Shown here: positions 51,373 through 60,918 of the stretch, piece by piece | Layout: every line of letters begins with the position of its first letter | Numbering within the stretch: the stretch's first letter is position 1 | Assembly (NCBI GenBank): GCA_015999745.1 | Contig: JAECQP010000001.1 | Coordinates: 62,001 to 126,000, forward strand | DNA from: Sphingobacteriia bacterium | GTDB taxonomy: Bacteria; Bacteroidota; Bacteroidia; Chitinophagales; Chitinophagaceae | Direction of reading: 5' to 3' | Length of the DNA: 64,000 nucleotides | Position numbers and translations under genes: made by a program | Notes under the pieces: model-generated | Told to the model about the DNA's origin: nothing | Database searches by the model: none | Seen by the model: only the letters and a program-made list of their open reading frames with translations

Positions 51373-53766
51373 ATGTGCAAGCCTCCAAAAAAATATCTGG
51401 TTCAACTTAGCTGTATTCTGGCATGTATTTTATGCTGCTGTTTTCCCGGTGAGGCAAAAAACATAAACCTTCCACATGCACAGAATGGTGTTATTGATCT
51501 CCGGAATATTCCACTCAACGAAACTTCCGTTCCCCTCAACGGGTCCTGGGAAATTTATTGGGAGCAATTACTGACTCCTTCGGATACAAGTGGTTTACGC
51601 ACGGCATACACACTCTTTCCGGCGCTCTGGAATAAAACCATGCTCAATGGCCGCCAACTACCCTCCCAAGGCTACGCCACGTACCGGTTAAGGGTCTTGC
51701 TTAAACAGAATCCTGAACGGAAACTGGCCATTAATATGCCCGACACCTACTGTTCCTATAAGTTGTATGTGAACGGAAGTTTGCTGGCCGTTTCAGGAAA
51801 TCCGGGCACCAGCAGAGAAACAACCGTTCCCAAATGGTTGAATAAAACGGAAGTGCTGCCCGTGTCCGACACCCTGGACCTGCTGCTTCAGGTAGCCAAT
51901 TACAGTCATTTTAAAGGAGGGCCTTATAAACAGATCACTATCGGGGACAAGGAACAACTATTCAACCAGAGAAACGCCGAACTGGCTTTTGATTTTCTGC
52001 TTACAGGGTGCCTGTTCATGGGAGGGCTCTTTTTTCTCGGGCTATATCTGTTCGGGAAGCATGATAAGGTTATTTTGTTTTTCTCTCTTTTCTGTATTAC
52101 CTACAGCTACCGGATTATTGGTGCCAAGGGCTATGCCCTTCATACGGTTTTTCCTGATTTACCCTGGTATTTTGGGGTTCATTTGGAATACCTGACACTT
52201 TTTGTGAGTGTGGTTTTTTTCTCGCTTTACTCCAACTATCTTTTCCCAAAGGAGAACAACAAATATGTTTTTTATAGTGTGGTTGGCTCAAGCAGTCTGA
52301 TTGCTTTGATCGTTATCCTGTTCCCTCCGGTTGTATTCACCCGGTTGATCATTCCTTTTTTGCTGGTGATGTTCATTGTGATCTCTCATGCATTTTATGT
52401 TTATGTCCGGGCATTCAGGAATAAACGCCTTGGGGCAAAATATGCATTGTGGAGTACCGGAGTGATCCTGGTGGTTTTCATTATTATCAACTTAGAGTAT
52501 TTCGGAATCGTTCATCCACCCAGAATTATCCTGTTCCTGGGGTATATTCTGTTTTTCTTTTTACAATCACTGATCCTCTCTTTCCGCTTTGCCTCTACCC
52601 TTAACACGGCAAAAAAGCAGGCCGAATTGGGGCTGGTGGCCAAGAATGAATTCTTGTCGACCATGTCTCATGAAATCAGGACCCCCCTCAATTCTATTTT
52701 GGGTATGACACACCTGATGTTGCGCGACAAGCCTTCCGAAGAACAAAAAGAGCAACTGAACGTATTGCTCTTCTCGGCCAATAACCTGCTTGCCATCGTA
52801 AACGATATCCTTGACTACAACAAAATTGAAGCGGGCAAGGTGAACTTTGAATCGATTGAGATGGACCTTCCGGCCATTGCAAGAAATATTATCAGCGGAC
52901 TAAGAAGTGCCGCCGAAGATAAAAATATTGCCCTGAAACTCAATATTGATCCGGCCCTGGATTGCAATGTACTGGGCGACCCTACCAGAACCAGCCAAAT
53001 CATTGGTAACCTGGTGCACAATGCCATTAAGTTTACGCGGCGAGGGCATGTATTACTGGAGTTGAAAGTCACTCAAAAAACAGATAAGAGACTGAGCCTC
53101 CTGGTGAGAATAGAAGATACGGGCATCGGTATTGCTCAGGAAAAACAAAAACTCATCTTCGAACAGTTTACCCAGGCAGATGCCTCCACTTCCAGAAATT
53201 TTGGTGGTACCGGGCTTGGACTGGCGATCTGTAAAAAATTATTGGATCTGCAGGGTTCCCAACTGGATCTGGAAAGTGAGCCAGGGAAGGGTTCTGTATT
53301 TTATTTCACCCTGAACCTGCCTGTTGTTCCAAAAGCAGTAGTTCCGGTTCAACAGGTAGCGGATTCACTTCCTGCAGAAGACAGTAAGCCGCTGGCCAAC
53401 ATACATATATTACTGGTCGAAGACAATGAAGTGAATATTCTGGTTGCCAAAACCTTTTTATCCAAATGGGGGGCAGAGGTGGATGTCGCAATCAACGGAC
53501 AACAGGCAGTGGATATGCTCAACCCGGAAAAACATAAACTGGTATTGATGGATATGCATATGCCGGTGATGGATGGCTATGAAGCCACCCGTATCATCAG
53601 AAGCAGGGGAATCCATGTACCTATTATTGCGCTTACAGCCAGTTTGCCGAAAGAAGTGGAAGAAAATGTTAAATACGAAGGCATGGACGATATTATCGTA
53701 AAGCCATTTTCTCCCAGGGAGCTATTTAAAATAATTCTGCATTATACCGGTATACACCGTTATTAG
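51373..53766 (+). CDS. Hybrid sensor histidine kinase, 7TMR-DISM type
   Basis: A 797-residue hybrid sensor. Order: signal peptide; an extracytoplasmic jelly-roll of the 7TMR-DISM kind (about 30-200, LNGSWEIYWEQLL, TYRLRVLLKQNPERKLAINM), often a carbohydrate-type ligand fold; seven membrane helices (about 210-405); HisKA with His433 (FLSTMSHEIRTPLNSIL); ATPase domain (about 540-660); and a C-terminal receiver with phospho-acceptor Asp727 (LVLMDMHMPVMDGYEA) and KPF near the end. There is no output domain, so signal must pass on to another protein. No response regulator or Hpt gene is adjacent. It lies between the OmpA and helicase genes. Confidence 0.9.
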   Translation: MCKPPKKYLVQLSCILACILCCCFPGEAKNINLPHAQNGVIDLRNIPLNETSVPLNGSWEIYWEQLLTPSDTSGLRTAYTLFPALWNKTMLNGRQLPSQGYATYRLRVLLKQNPERKLAINMPDTYCSYKLYVNGSLLAVSGNPGTSRETTVPKWLNKTEVLPVSDTLDLLLQVANYSHFKGGPYKQITIGDKEQLFNQRNAELAFDFLLTGCLFMGGLFFLGLYLFGKHDKVILFFSLFCITYSYRIIGAKGYALHTVFPDLPWYFGVHLEYLTLFVSVVFFSLYSNYLFPKENNKYVFYSVVGSSSLIALIVILFPPVVFTRLIIPFLLVMFIVISHAFYVYVRAFRNKRLGAKYALWSTGVILVVFIIINLEYFGIVHPPRIILFLGYILFFFLQSLILSFRFASTLNTAKKQAELGLVAKNEFLSTMSHEIRTPLNSILGMTHLMLRDKPSEEQKEQLNVLLFSANNLLAIVNDILDYNKIEAGKVNFESIEMDLPAIARNIISGLRSAAEDKNIALKLNIDPALDCNVLGDPTRTSQIIGNLVHNAIKFTRRGHVLLELKVTQKTDKRLSLLVRIEDTGIGIAQEKQKLIFEQFTQADASTSRNFGGTGLGLAICKKLLDLQGSQLDLESEPGKGSVFYFTLNLPVVPKAVVPVQQVADSLPAEDSKPLANIHILLVEDNEVNILVAKTFLSKWGAEVDVAINGQQAVDMLNPEKHKLVLMDMHMPVMDGYEATRIIRSRGIHVPIIALTASLPKEVEENVKYEGMDDIIVKPFSPRELFKIILHYTGIHRY

Positions 53767-53848
53767 CCATTTGATTCACCCGAATTTATACACCCACCTT
53801 GAATCTTAGAAACAAGCACCTAACTTGCAGGCGAAAGTAAACAACAGT

Positions 53849-56200
53849 ATGCAGGATTATTTGAAAGGATTGAATGAGCCACAGAGAGAAGCGGTAACCC
53901 ATATCAAAGGGCCGCTGATGATTGTGGCAGGTGCAGGAAGTGGAAAAACAAAGGTATTAACTACCCGGATTGCCCATCTTATGGCCAATAAGGTAGATGC
54001 GTTCAATATTCTCGCGCTTACGTTTACCAACAAGGCGGCCGCTGAAATGAAAGAGCGTATAGAAAAAATCCTGGGGAATTCAGAAGCAAGGAACCTGTAT
54101 ATCGGAACATTTCATAGTGTTTTTGCAAGAATTCTGAGAGGAGAAGCGCACCGGCTGGGTTATCCGGGCAATTTTACCATTTATGATACGGACGACAGCC
54201 GGTCTGTGATTAAAACCGTCATCAATGAGCTCAACCTCGACGATAAACACTATAAACCCAATGTGGTCGGCAACAGGATTTCTTCTGCCAAGAATGCACT
54301 GGTGGGACCAGCCGAATACGCAAATGATTATTATATACAGCAGGAAGATCTGCGCGCCAACCGGCCGGCAATCGCGCAGATTTATGCAGCTTATGCCAAC
54401 CGTTGCTTTAAGAACGGGGCCATGGATTTTGATGACCTGCTGTTGAAAATGTATGAACTGCTGAAAAACTTTCCCGAAGCCCTGCACAAATACCAGCATA
54501 AGTTCAAATACATCATGATTGATGAGTACCAGGATACCAATACGGTACAGTACCAGATCACGAAATTACTGGCGGCGGCACATGAAAATATTTGTGTGGT
54601 AGGAGATGATGCACAGAGTATCTACAGTTTTCGCGGTGCTACCATCGAAAATATTTTGCAGTTTCAAAAGGATTATGATGATGTGAAAGTAGTGAAGCTG
54701 GAGCAGAATTACCGGAGCAGCCAGCATATTATTCATGTTGCCAATGAGGTCATCAAAAATAACAAAGGACAGATTCCTAAAAATTTATGGACCGATAATG
54801 CGCCCGGCGAAAAGATCAGCCTGGTGCGCACCATGACCGATAATGAAGAAGGAAAATTTGTAGCAGATACCATCCAGGAACAAAAACTGCGGAATCATTA
54901 TTTCAACCGCGATTTTGCCATCCTCTACCGGACCAATGCACAAAGCCGTTCCTTTGAGGAAAACCTTCGCAGAATGGGCATCCCGTACAGGATTTACGGA
55001 GGTACCAGCTTCTACCAGCGCAAGGAAATCAAGGATTTGCTGGCCTACTTAAGGGTGATTGTAAACACGCAGGACGAAGAGGCCCTGAAAAGAATCATCA
55101 ACTATCCGGTAAGGGGTATTGGAAAAACCACCATGGAAAAATGTGTGATCTTTGCCAATGAGCACAAGATCTCCATGTTCGAAGTAGTGAGCCGTGCTGC
55201 AGAGTTCGGATTCAAGGCAGGTACGCTTGAAGCGTTGCAGAATTTCGTTACCATGATCCGCTACTTTCAAAGCATGCTGACCGATAAAAACGCTTATGAC
55301 GTAGCAGTACAGGTCGGTAAACATACCAACCTGGTAAAGGAACTATTCAACGATAAAACCACAGAGGGTCTTGCCCGTTATGAAAATATCCAGGAGTTGC
55401 TGAACTCCATTAAAGAGTGGACAGAAAGCCCCGGCAACGAAGACGGAGAAGTAGGTGAAAAAAGTCTTGGCGCCTACCTGCAACAGATTACCCTGTTAAC
55501 CGATGCGGATGATGATAAAGAAAACAACGATGTTGTAAAACTCATGACCATACACGCCGCAAAGGGATTGGAGTTTGGGTGTGTATTCGTAGGTGGCGTG
55601 GAAGAAACCCTGTTCCCCAGCGCCATGAGCATCAATACCCGCGAAGAACTGGAGGAAGAACGCAGGCTTTTTTATGTAGCTGTTACCAGGGCCAAGCAAA
55701 GGTTGTGGCTGACCTATTCCAATTCACGCTATCGCTTTGGGCAACTGGTGCAGAACGAACCCAGCCGCTTCATTGAGGAAATGCCCGAACAATATATCGA
55801 CAAAAGCTTTGCAGGGGGTAATTCCAGAAATAATTCCGACAATTGGGGGGGAGCCTATGAAAGAATGCACAGAGGATTTACCCCCAGGGATGCAGCTGCT
55901 GGCGCAGAAAAAAAATACGGACCAGCGCCTTCCAAAAAGGCGGCGGGCAGTAAACCTGAATACCTTCCGGTAATTCCGCCAACCCCTAAAGTTACGGTGC
56001 ATGTTCCTTCTGCAGATTTTACACCGAGCGACACTTCATCTCTTGAAGCAGGTCAACGGGTAGAACACCAGAAATTCGGATTTGGTAACGTTACCAGTAT
56101 CGAAGGATCTGCACACAATCCAGTTGCTACCATTCAGTTTGAGAAAAACGGGGAAAAAAAGATCATGCTCAATTATGCCAAACTCAGGATCGTACCATAA
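53849..56200 (+). CDS. ATP-dependent DNA helicase, UvrD/PcrA type
   Basis: A 783-residue superfamily 1A helicase. Walker A is AGAGSGKTKVL near residue 30. The Walker B/DEYQD box is MIDEYQDTNTVQ, followed by GDDAQSIYSFRGA. The later motifs IYGGTSFYQRKEIKDLLAYLR, LMTIHAAKGLEF and RRLFYVAVTRAK are all present, so the motor is intact. The C-terminal tail (about 640-783) includes a PcrA-like Tudor-fold domain (GQRVEHQKFGFGNVTSIEG). It unwinds 3'-5' in repair and replication. I chose ATG 53849 over TTG 53825, because the conserved start (LNEPQREAV) follows directly. Confidence 0.95.
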   Translation: MQDYLKGLNEPQREAVTHIKGPLMIVAGAGSGKTKVLTTRIAHLMANKVDAFNILALTFTNKAAAEMKERIEKILGNSEARNLYIGTFHSVFARILRGEAHRLGYPGNFTIYDTDDSRSVIKTVINELNLDDKHYKPNVVGNRISSAKNALVGPAEYANDYYIQQEDLRANRPAIAQIYAAYANRCFKNGAMDFDDLLLKMYELLKNFPEALHKYQHKFKYIMIDEYQDTNTVQYQITKLLAAAHENICVVGDDAQSIYSFRGATIENILQFQKDYDDVKVVKLEQNYRSSQHIIHVANEVIKNNKGQIPKNLWTDNAPGEKISLVRTMTDNEEGKFVADTIQEQKLRNHYFNRDFAILYRTNAQSRSFEENLRRMGIPYRIYGGTSFYQRKEIKDLLAYLRVIVNTQDEEALKRIINYPVRGIGKTTMEKCVIFANEHKISMFEVVSRAAEFGFKAGTLEALQNFVTMIRYFQSMLTDKNAYDVAVQVGKHTNLVKELFNDKTTEGLARYENIQELLNSIKEWTESPGNEDGEVGEKSLGAYLQQITLLTDADDDKENNDVVKLMTIHAAKGLEFGCVFVGGVEETLFPSAMSINTREELEEERRLFYVAVTRAKQRLWLTYSNSRYRFGQLVQNEPSRFIEEMPEQYIDKSFAGGNSRNNSDNWGGAYERMHRGFTPRDAAAGAEKKYGPAPSKKAAGSKPEYLPVIPPTPKVTVHVPSADFTPSDTSSLEAGQRVEHQKFGFGNVTSIEGSAHNPVATIQFEKNGEKKIMLNYAKLRIVP

Positions 56201-56203
56201 ACA

Positions 56204-57454
56204 CTATCTGTATTTGGCAAGCCGCACACCCTTATCGGCAGTGATGCGTGTTTTTGATACAGCGGGTTTGTATAAACCGCCATTGGGCTGGGGTAACAAT
56301 AAAGTACCGGGAAGGAACAAAAAACTTTCGGGGGCTTCTTCCGGTTTGGCTACAGCAGCATTGTTTTCAGGAGCTGCTACAGGGCCGGCAACCGGTGCCG
56401 CAGGTGTTGCGGCCATCACTGCTTTCTCCTCGTAAGCAGCTGCACCTGTTACAAATTTCTGCAACACACTCATTTGTGGCCGGTCATTCTGGGCCAGCGG
56501 GTAAACAGAAAGCGGATGTCCGCCCCATTTTTTTCCGGAAGCCCAGTAAACAGCCATTACCTGATGGTCGCTCAGGTATTTCAGGAAGCGCTCCATTACA
56601 TTCAGCCAGCGGGGATCGGTATCGGGAACCGTAAACTCACCGATCATGCCCCGCTTATTGTTCTCTTTCAGCCAGTTTACAAAAGGTTCCGCTCTTTTAA
56701 CGCCGGTATATTCCTCCGCCTGGTTCTGGTCGTACGAATAGACGTACTTACCGGTGAAGTCTATATCAAAAAAGCAATGTGCGTTATAGATGATTTTATC
56801 GGAGGGGTCTTTCAGGTTTTTCAGGTGATCGCTGTACAGGTACCAGCTCTCGGCGGCCGCATAGTTTTCGCCGGCAATGATGATGGCATTCCTGCTGTCT
56901 GCCTGCCGGATGGCGTTAATGGCCTGCTGTGCGGTGGTGAACCAGTCAAATCCCTGCATTTCGTGCGGTTCGGTCATGATTTCATAACCATATAAATGCT
57001 GGTATCCCGAAAAAGCATTCGCCAGCCTGTTCCATACATCGGCAAAATCGTTCCGGCTTACCGAATAGCTCCCGACAATGTATTCAATGCCGTTTTTACG
57101 GTAGCGGCCTCCGTTATGCATGCTCAGGATTACATTCAGGCCCTTGTTGGAACACCAGCCAACCACTTTCTTGATTTCCCCTATTTCCTGGTAATCCAGG
57201 TCACCACCCAGGTTTTTCTGGACTCTTTCCCAACGAAACGGGATCGTAACTGTTTTAAAGCCCTTTTTGTGGAAATAATTCACTTCTTCCTCTGTGGGAT
57301 AAACGTAGTCCTGGTTCAGGCTACCGGGGATATTTTGCTCTCCAAATTCGCCTCCGCAGAGGTTGATTCCCAATGAGAAAGCCGTACCCTGGGCCTTGCC
57401 GGAGATGTTGATCAGCACTAGAAGTATAAGCAGCAGATAAGTACGCATATACAC
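56204..57454 (-). CDS. Secreted GH5-like glycoside hydrolase with altered catalytic signature
   Basis: A 416-residue secreted TIM-barrel protein. The signal peptide covers about 1-21 and ends SGKAQ. GH5 (clan GH-A) features are FKTVTIPFRWERVQ, GLNVILSMHNGGRY, and a YNAHCFF histidine (His225). The general acid is Glu161 in YEIMTEPHEM, but the residue before it is Thr160, where GH5 enzymes almost always have Asn (NEP). The nucleophile candidate is Glu272 (MIGEFTVP). After residue 340 comes an Ala/Pro/Val-rich linker and a tail (LPGTLLLPQPNGGLY). If active it would be an endo-glucanase or mannanase; the altered motif makes this uncertain. It converges on the helicase gene 3 bases away. Confidence 0.8.
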   Translation of the reverse strand: MYMRTYLLLILLVLINISGKAQGTAFSLGINLCGGEFGEQNIPGSLNQDYVYPTEEEVNYFHKKGFKTVTIPFRWERVQKNLGGDLDYQEIGEIKKVVGWCSNKGLNVILSMHNGGRYRKNGIEYIVGSYSVSRNDFADVWNRLANAFSGYQHLYGYEIMTEPHEMQGFDWFTTAQQAINAIRQADSRNAIIIAGENYAAAESWYLYSDHLKNLKDPSDKIIYNAHCFFDIDFTGKYVYSYDQNQAEEYTGVKRAEPFVNWLKENNKRGMIGEFTVPDTDPRWLNVMERFLKYLSDHQVMAVYWASGKKWGGHPLSVYPLAQNDRPQMSVLQKFVTGAAAYEEKAVMAATPAAPVAGPVAAPENNAAVAKPEEAPESFLFLPGTLLLPQPNGGLYKPAVSKTRITADKGVRLAKYR

Positions 57455-57584
57455 ATTACATTCAGAACGTATGTTATATAACGTATTTTAGGGCGTATTA
57501 TTGGATGAACTTTCGATATCCGAAAAATAAGCCATCCAAAAGACTTCCTCCGGTGATTTGAACACTCCTTGCCTATGTTTTGTT

Positions 57585-57592
57585 TATTTTTG
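57585..57592 (+). promoter_or_regulatory. -7 promoter element of the Nfu gene
   Basis: TATTTTTG matches TAnnTTTG. The next TTTG upstream (57557-57560) is 24 bases away, a little long. It supports ATG 57633 as the start of the following gene, because a start at 57606 would leave almost no leader. Confidence 0.55.
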
Positions 57593-57632
57593 TACATTAT
57601 AGCATTTGAACATTCGCTTTAAAACAAATCAT

Positions 57633-58232
57633 ATGATACAAACAGGCAACCCGGTAATCAGCATTTATACTGAAATGACCCCAAATCCAGAAACCATGAA
57701 GTTTGTGGCCAATAAGCTGTTGTATCCGGGCAAGAGCATAGATTTTGCCGATGAGTCTTATGCGGGACCTTCCCCTTTGGCCAAAGAAATATTCAGTTTT
57801 CCTTTTATAAGAAGCGTATTCATAGCCAGTAATTTTATCACGCTGACCAAAACCGGTGATACCGACGACTGGCAGGATGTAATCCCCACTATTAAGGAAT
57901 TCCTGAAACAATACCTCGAAAACGGTGGTGTGGTGGTAAACGACGAGGAAGTAGCCAAGGTAAAACAGGAAGCCAGCAACACCGTTAGCGCAGACGACGA
58001 CGATATTGTAAAAAGAGTGAAAGAGCTGTTGGAAAACTACGTAAAGCCCGCTGTGGAAATGGATGGAGGCGCCATTCAGTTCAAAAGCTACAATGATGGT
58101 ATTGTTAACCTGATGTTACAGGGTAGCTGCAGTGGTTGTCCTTCTTCCATGATTACCCTCAAAGCAGGTATTGAAGGCATGATGAAACGCATGATCCCGG
58201 AAGTTAAAGAAGTTGTTGCCGAGGCGGAATAA
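57633..58232 (+). CDS. Nfu-type iron-sulfur cluster scaffold/carrier
   Basis: A 199-residue protein with an Nfu N-terminal domain (IYTEMTPNPETMKFVANKLL, about 10-29) and a NifU C-terminal domain (EMDGGAIQFKSYNDGIVNLML) with the cluster-binding CxxC in GSCSGCPSSM (near 168). It delivers [4Fe-4S] clusters to apo-proteins and would be useful for the hydrogenase and HypD, though it is a housekeeping factor. An upstream TTG (57606) was rejected. The 178-base gap before it holds the GH5-gene promoter area, with two AACGTAT repeats at 57466-57472 and 57480-57486. Confidence 0.92.
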   Translation: MIQTGNPVISIYTEMTPNPETMKFVANKLLYPGKSIDFADESYAGPSPLAKEIFSFPFIRSVFIASNFITLTKTGDTDDWQDVIPTIKEFLKQYLENGGVVVNDEEVAKVKQEASNTVSADDDDIVKRVKELLENYVKPAVEMDGGAIQFKSYNDGIVNLMLQGSCSGCPSSMITLKAGIEGMMKRMIPEVKEVVAEAE

Positions 58233-58267
58233 GCACGAAATGCTTAATTTTCAGCCCGTGTAACAGC

Positions 58268-59767
58268 ATGAAACAACCATTCACTTATTTTATTTACCGG
58301 TACTGGGATGCTATTCTTGCATCATCCATTGTATTTGTTTGGATATTACACTATGCCCGCCACGGAGGAATCGGCATTTCCCCCGATTCAGTAGCCTACC
58401 TGAGCGCTGCAGATAATATTGTTAATGGATTTTCTTTTACAGATTATAATGGCATCCCCTTTGTACTATTTCCGCTGGGTTATCCGGTATTTCTGGCCAT
58501 GGTGCAATTGTTCAGCCCGGACACGCTGATTCATACCGCACCCACCCTCAATGGCCTGCTTTTTTCCGGTCTGCTCTTCATGAGTAGTTATTTATTCCGG
58601 CAGATGCGGTTTTACCATCCGGCAGTAAGGTTGCTCCTGTTGCTGCTGCTGGCAACCAGTTCTGCTTTACTGGAAGTCTATTCCATGCTCTGGTCAGAAA
58701 CCCTGTTTCTTTTTTTGGTACTGCTTTTTTTCATTGTGTTTAACCGGTACCTGCATAGCTTGAAGCGGCGCGATCTGCTGATGGCAGCAATGGTTGTTTC
58801 CCTGGTTTTTGTTGTTCGCTATGCAGGCATTACCTGTATTATTACAGGATGTTTACTGATCCTGCTCAATGGCCGGCTGACCGGTAAAAAGAAACTACAA
58901 CACCTTATGGTATTTGGTACGGTGGGTATTGCGCTTGCTGCCTGGAACCTGGTACGCAACAACCTGATATCCGGTACATTCACCGGCGTGCGCCAGAAGG
59001 CTACCAGAACCGTTGCGGAGAATCTGCAGGATATCGGAGAAGTGCTGCGGTATTGGTTTCCGCTGACGGAATCCGTTCCCGCCTGGACCATGGTTGCGGG
59101 TTCGCTGATACTGCTGATTGCATTATTGTTTGTACTGCACAGTCTGTTGCAGCAACAATACTTCTCTGCAACCGAACACAGTATTGCGCTTTTTATACTT
59201 GTATATGCAGCATTCATGTTAACGATATCCAGTGTATCCAGGTTTGAAACACTGAGCAGCAGGCTGCTGTCCCCGGTATATATTCCAATACTACTCCTGC
59301 TGGCAGCCGGATCGGTCTACCTCGTGCGCAGGAACAACAGATTCCTGAAAATAGCCATAACACTATTGCTACTGAGTACATACGGATATACACAGTATCA
59401 CCATTATAACAACAACAGCCATACCTGGGAAGGTGTATCTTATGCGGGAATGCCAGGATATACTGAGGACCAGTGGAAAAAATCACCGCTGATCGATCAC
59501 ATGAGAAAAAGGAAGGCATTATTCAGCGGACCAATTTTCTCCAATGCTAATGATGCCCTGTTTTTTTTATCCGGCATTAAGGCTTTTCCGCTCCCACACA
59601 AAGACATCCCGGGAGAAATCAGGGCTTTCCGGCAAAACAAATCCTTTTTCCTGGTTTGGTTTTTTTATGGGGACAACCCCGACCTGATTGGTCTGGAATA
59701 TATACAACAGCATTATCCAATAAAAGCCTCCTGGCAATTTAAAGATGGAATTATCTTCAGTTTTTGA
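58268..59767 (+). CDS. Multi-pass membrane protein, GT-C (ArnT/GT39)-like
   Basis: A 499-residue protein with about ten membrane helices and a C-terminal periplasmic part. The first loop, ISPDSVAYLSAADNIVNG, carries the acidic residue expected in GT-C enzymes that use polyprenyl-phosphate sugars, and the layout resembles ArnT/PMT-like transferases. No clear Pfam-type signature is readable, so the sugar and acceptor are unknown. Its last 23 bases overlap the start of pnuC, so the two are probably co-expressed despite unrelated predicted roles. Confidence 0.65.
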   Translation: MKQPFTYFIYRYWDAILASSIVFVWILHYARHGGIGISPDSVAYLSAADNIVNGFSFTDYNGIPFVLFPLGYPVFLAMVQLFSPDTLIHTAPTLNGLLFSGLLFMSSYLFRQMRFYHPAVRLLLLLLLATSSALLEVYSMLWSETLFLFLVLLFFIVFNRYLHSLKRRDLLMAAMVVSLVFVVRYAGITCIITGCLLILLNGRLTGKKKLQHLMVFGTVGIALAAWNLVRNNLISGTFTGVRQKATRTVAENLQDIGEVLRYWFPLTESVPAWTMVAGSLILLIALLFVLHSLLQQQYFSATEHSIALFILVYAAFMLTISSVSRFETLSSRLLSPVYIPILLLLAAGSVYLVRRNNRFLKIAITLLLLSTYGYTQYHHYNNNSHTWEGVSYAGMPGYTEDQWKKSPLIDHMRKRKALFSGPIFSNANDALFFLSGIKAFPLPHKDIPGEIRAFRQNKSFFLVWFFYGDNPDLIGLEYIQQHYPIKASWQFKDGIIFSF

Positions 59768-60377
59768 TCAGTTTATACAAGGCTTACGGCAAACCGGATG
59801 GCTGGAATTCATTGCTGTACTGTCGGGCATAGCCAGCGTGTGGTTCAGCCGAAAAGAAAATATCCTGGTGTATCCTGTTGGCCTGATTAATACCACTATT
59901 TATATCTACCTGAGTATGAAGGGGCATTTATTCGGAGAAGCCAGCGTGAATGTATACTACACTGTGGTAAGTGTTTATGGTTGGATTATCTGGTCTAAAA
60001 AGGATCAGGAAAAACACAGGCCCCTGTTACAGGTTACCCGCAGTAATACAAAGGAATGGATGCAGCAACTCCTGTTCTTTACCGGTTTTTACCTTGTAAT
60101 TTTTGCCGCGCTTACCTGGCTCAAACAATCATTTGCGCCGGAAGCCATACCATGGGCCGATGCATTTGCCAGTGCAACCGCCTATACAGGCATGTGGCTG
60201 ATGGCCCGAAAAAAAGCAGAGAGCTGGATTTGGTGGATAGCAACAAATATTGCCTCTATACCGTTATACTTCATCAAAGGCTATGTATTCACCAGCGTAC
60301 AATTTGTGGTGCTGCTCCTTTTGGCTATTGCCGGTTTAATCAGCTGGCAAAAAAAAGCAAACCATGCGTCCAGTTAA
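59745..60377 (+). CDS. pnuC: Nicotinamide riboside/mononucleotide transporter PnuC
   Basis: A 210-residue membrane protein of the PnuC/SWEET-like fold with seven helices. Conserved positions include WLEFIAVLSGIASVWFSRKEN, YPVGLINTTIYIY, the ligand-binding WIIW segment, and a C-terminal WWIATNIASIPLYFIKG. PnuC moves nicotinamide riboside by facilitated diffusion, trapped by phosphorylation. The next gene encodes that kinase and overlaps by 14 bases, a strong functional link. Confidence 0.9.
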   Translation: MELSSVFDQFIQGLRQTGWLEFIAVLSGIASVWFSRKENILVYPVGLINTTIYIYLSMKGHLFGEASVNVYYTVVSVYGWIIWSKKDQEKHRPLLQVTRSNTKEWMQQLLFFTGFYLVIFAALTWLKQSFAPEAIPWADAFASATAYTGMWLMARKKAESWIWWIATNIASIPLYFIKGYVFTSVQFVVLLLLAIAGLISWQKKANHASS

Positions 60378-60909
60378 AAAGATTGTAATCATAGGTCCTG
60401 AATCTACGGGAAAAAGTACATTGTGTGAATTACTGGCACAGCATTATCAAACGGAATGGTGCGGTGAGTTTGCGCGCGAATACCTGCTCACAAACGGTAC
60501 CGGCTACACAAAAGATGATTTGCTGTTGATTGCGAAAGGGCAACTGGCGCTGGAGGATGAAATCAGCAATAAAGTACAGTTACAGCCCTCAGTTGTGTCG
60601 CCAGTGCTCTTTATAGATACGGATATGTATGTAGCGAAAGTATGGAGTGAATATGTTTTTGGAGATTGCGATTTCTTTATCCTGGATGCCATTGTAAAAA
60701 GAAAATACGATCTCTACCTGCTTTGCAATATTGATTTACCCTGGGTGAAAGACGAACTAAGGGAATACCCCGATGAAAAACCAAGGCAGGAATTATTCGG
60801 AATCTATAAAGACCTGCTCATTAATCAGCAGACCCCCTGGGTATTGATCAGTGGCAACTATGAGGAAAGACTCGCTACTGCTATTAAAGCGGTGGATCAG
60901 CTAAGCTGA
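60364..60909 (+). CDS. NadR-like ribosylnicotinamide kinase domain protein
   Basis: A 181-residue P-loop kinase resembling the C-terminal kinase domain of NadR. Walker A is GPESTGKSTLC (about 11-21), followed by WCGEFAREYL. FIDTDMYVAKVWSEYVFG matches the NadR kinase substrate region. The NadR repressor and nucleotidylyltransferase domains are absent. It would phosphorylate nicotinamide riboside entering through PnuC and so feed NAD salvage. It converges on mtgA. Confidence 0.88.
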   Translation: MRPVKKIVIIGPESTGKSTLCELLAQHYQTEWCGEFAREYLLTNGTGYTKDDLLLIAKGQLALEDEISNKVQLQPSVVSPVLFIDTDMYVAKVWSEYVFGDCDFFILDAIVKRKYDLYLLCNIDLPWVKDELREYPDEKPRQELFGIYKDLLINQQTPWVLISGNYEERLATAIKAVDQLS

Positions 60910-60918
60910 TCCATAAAA

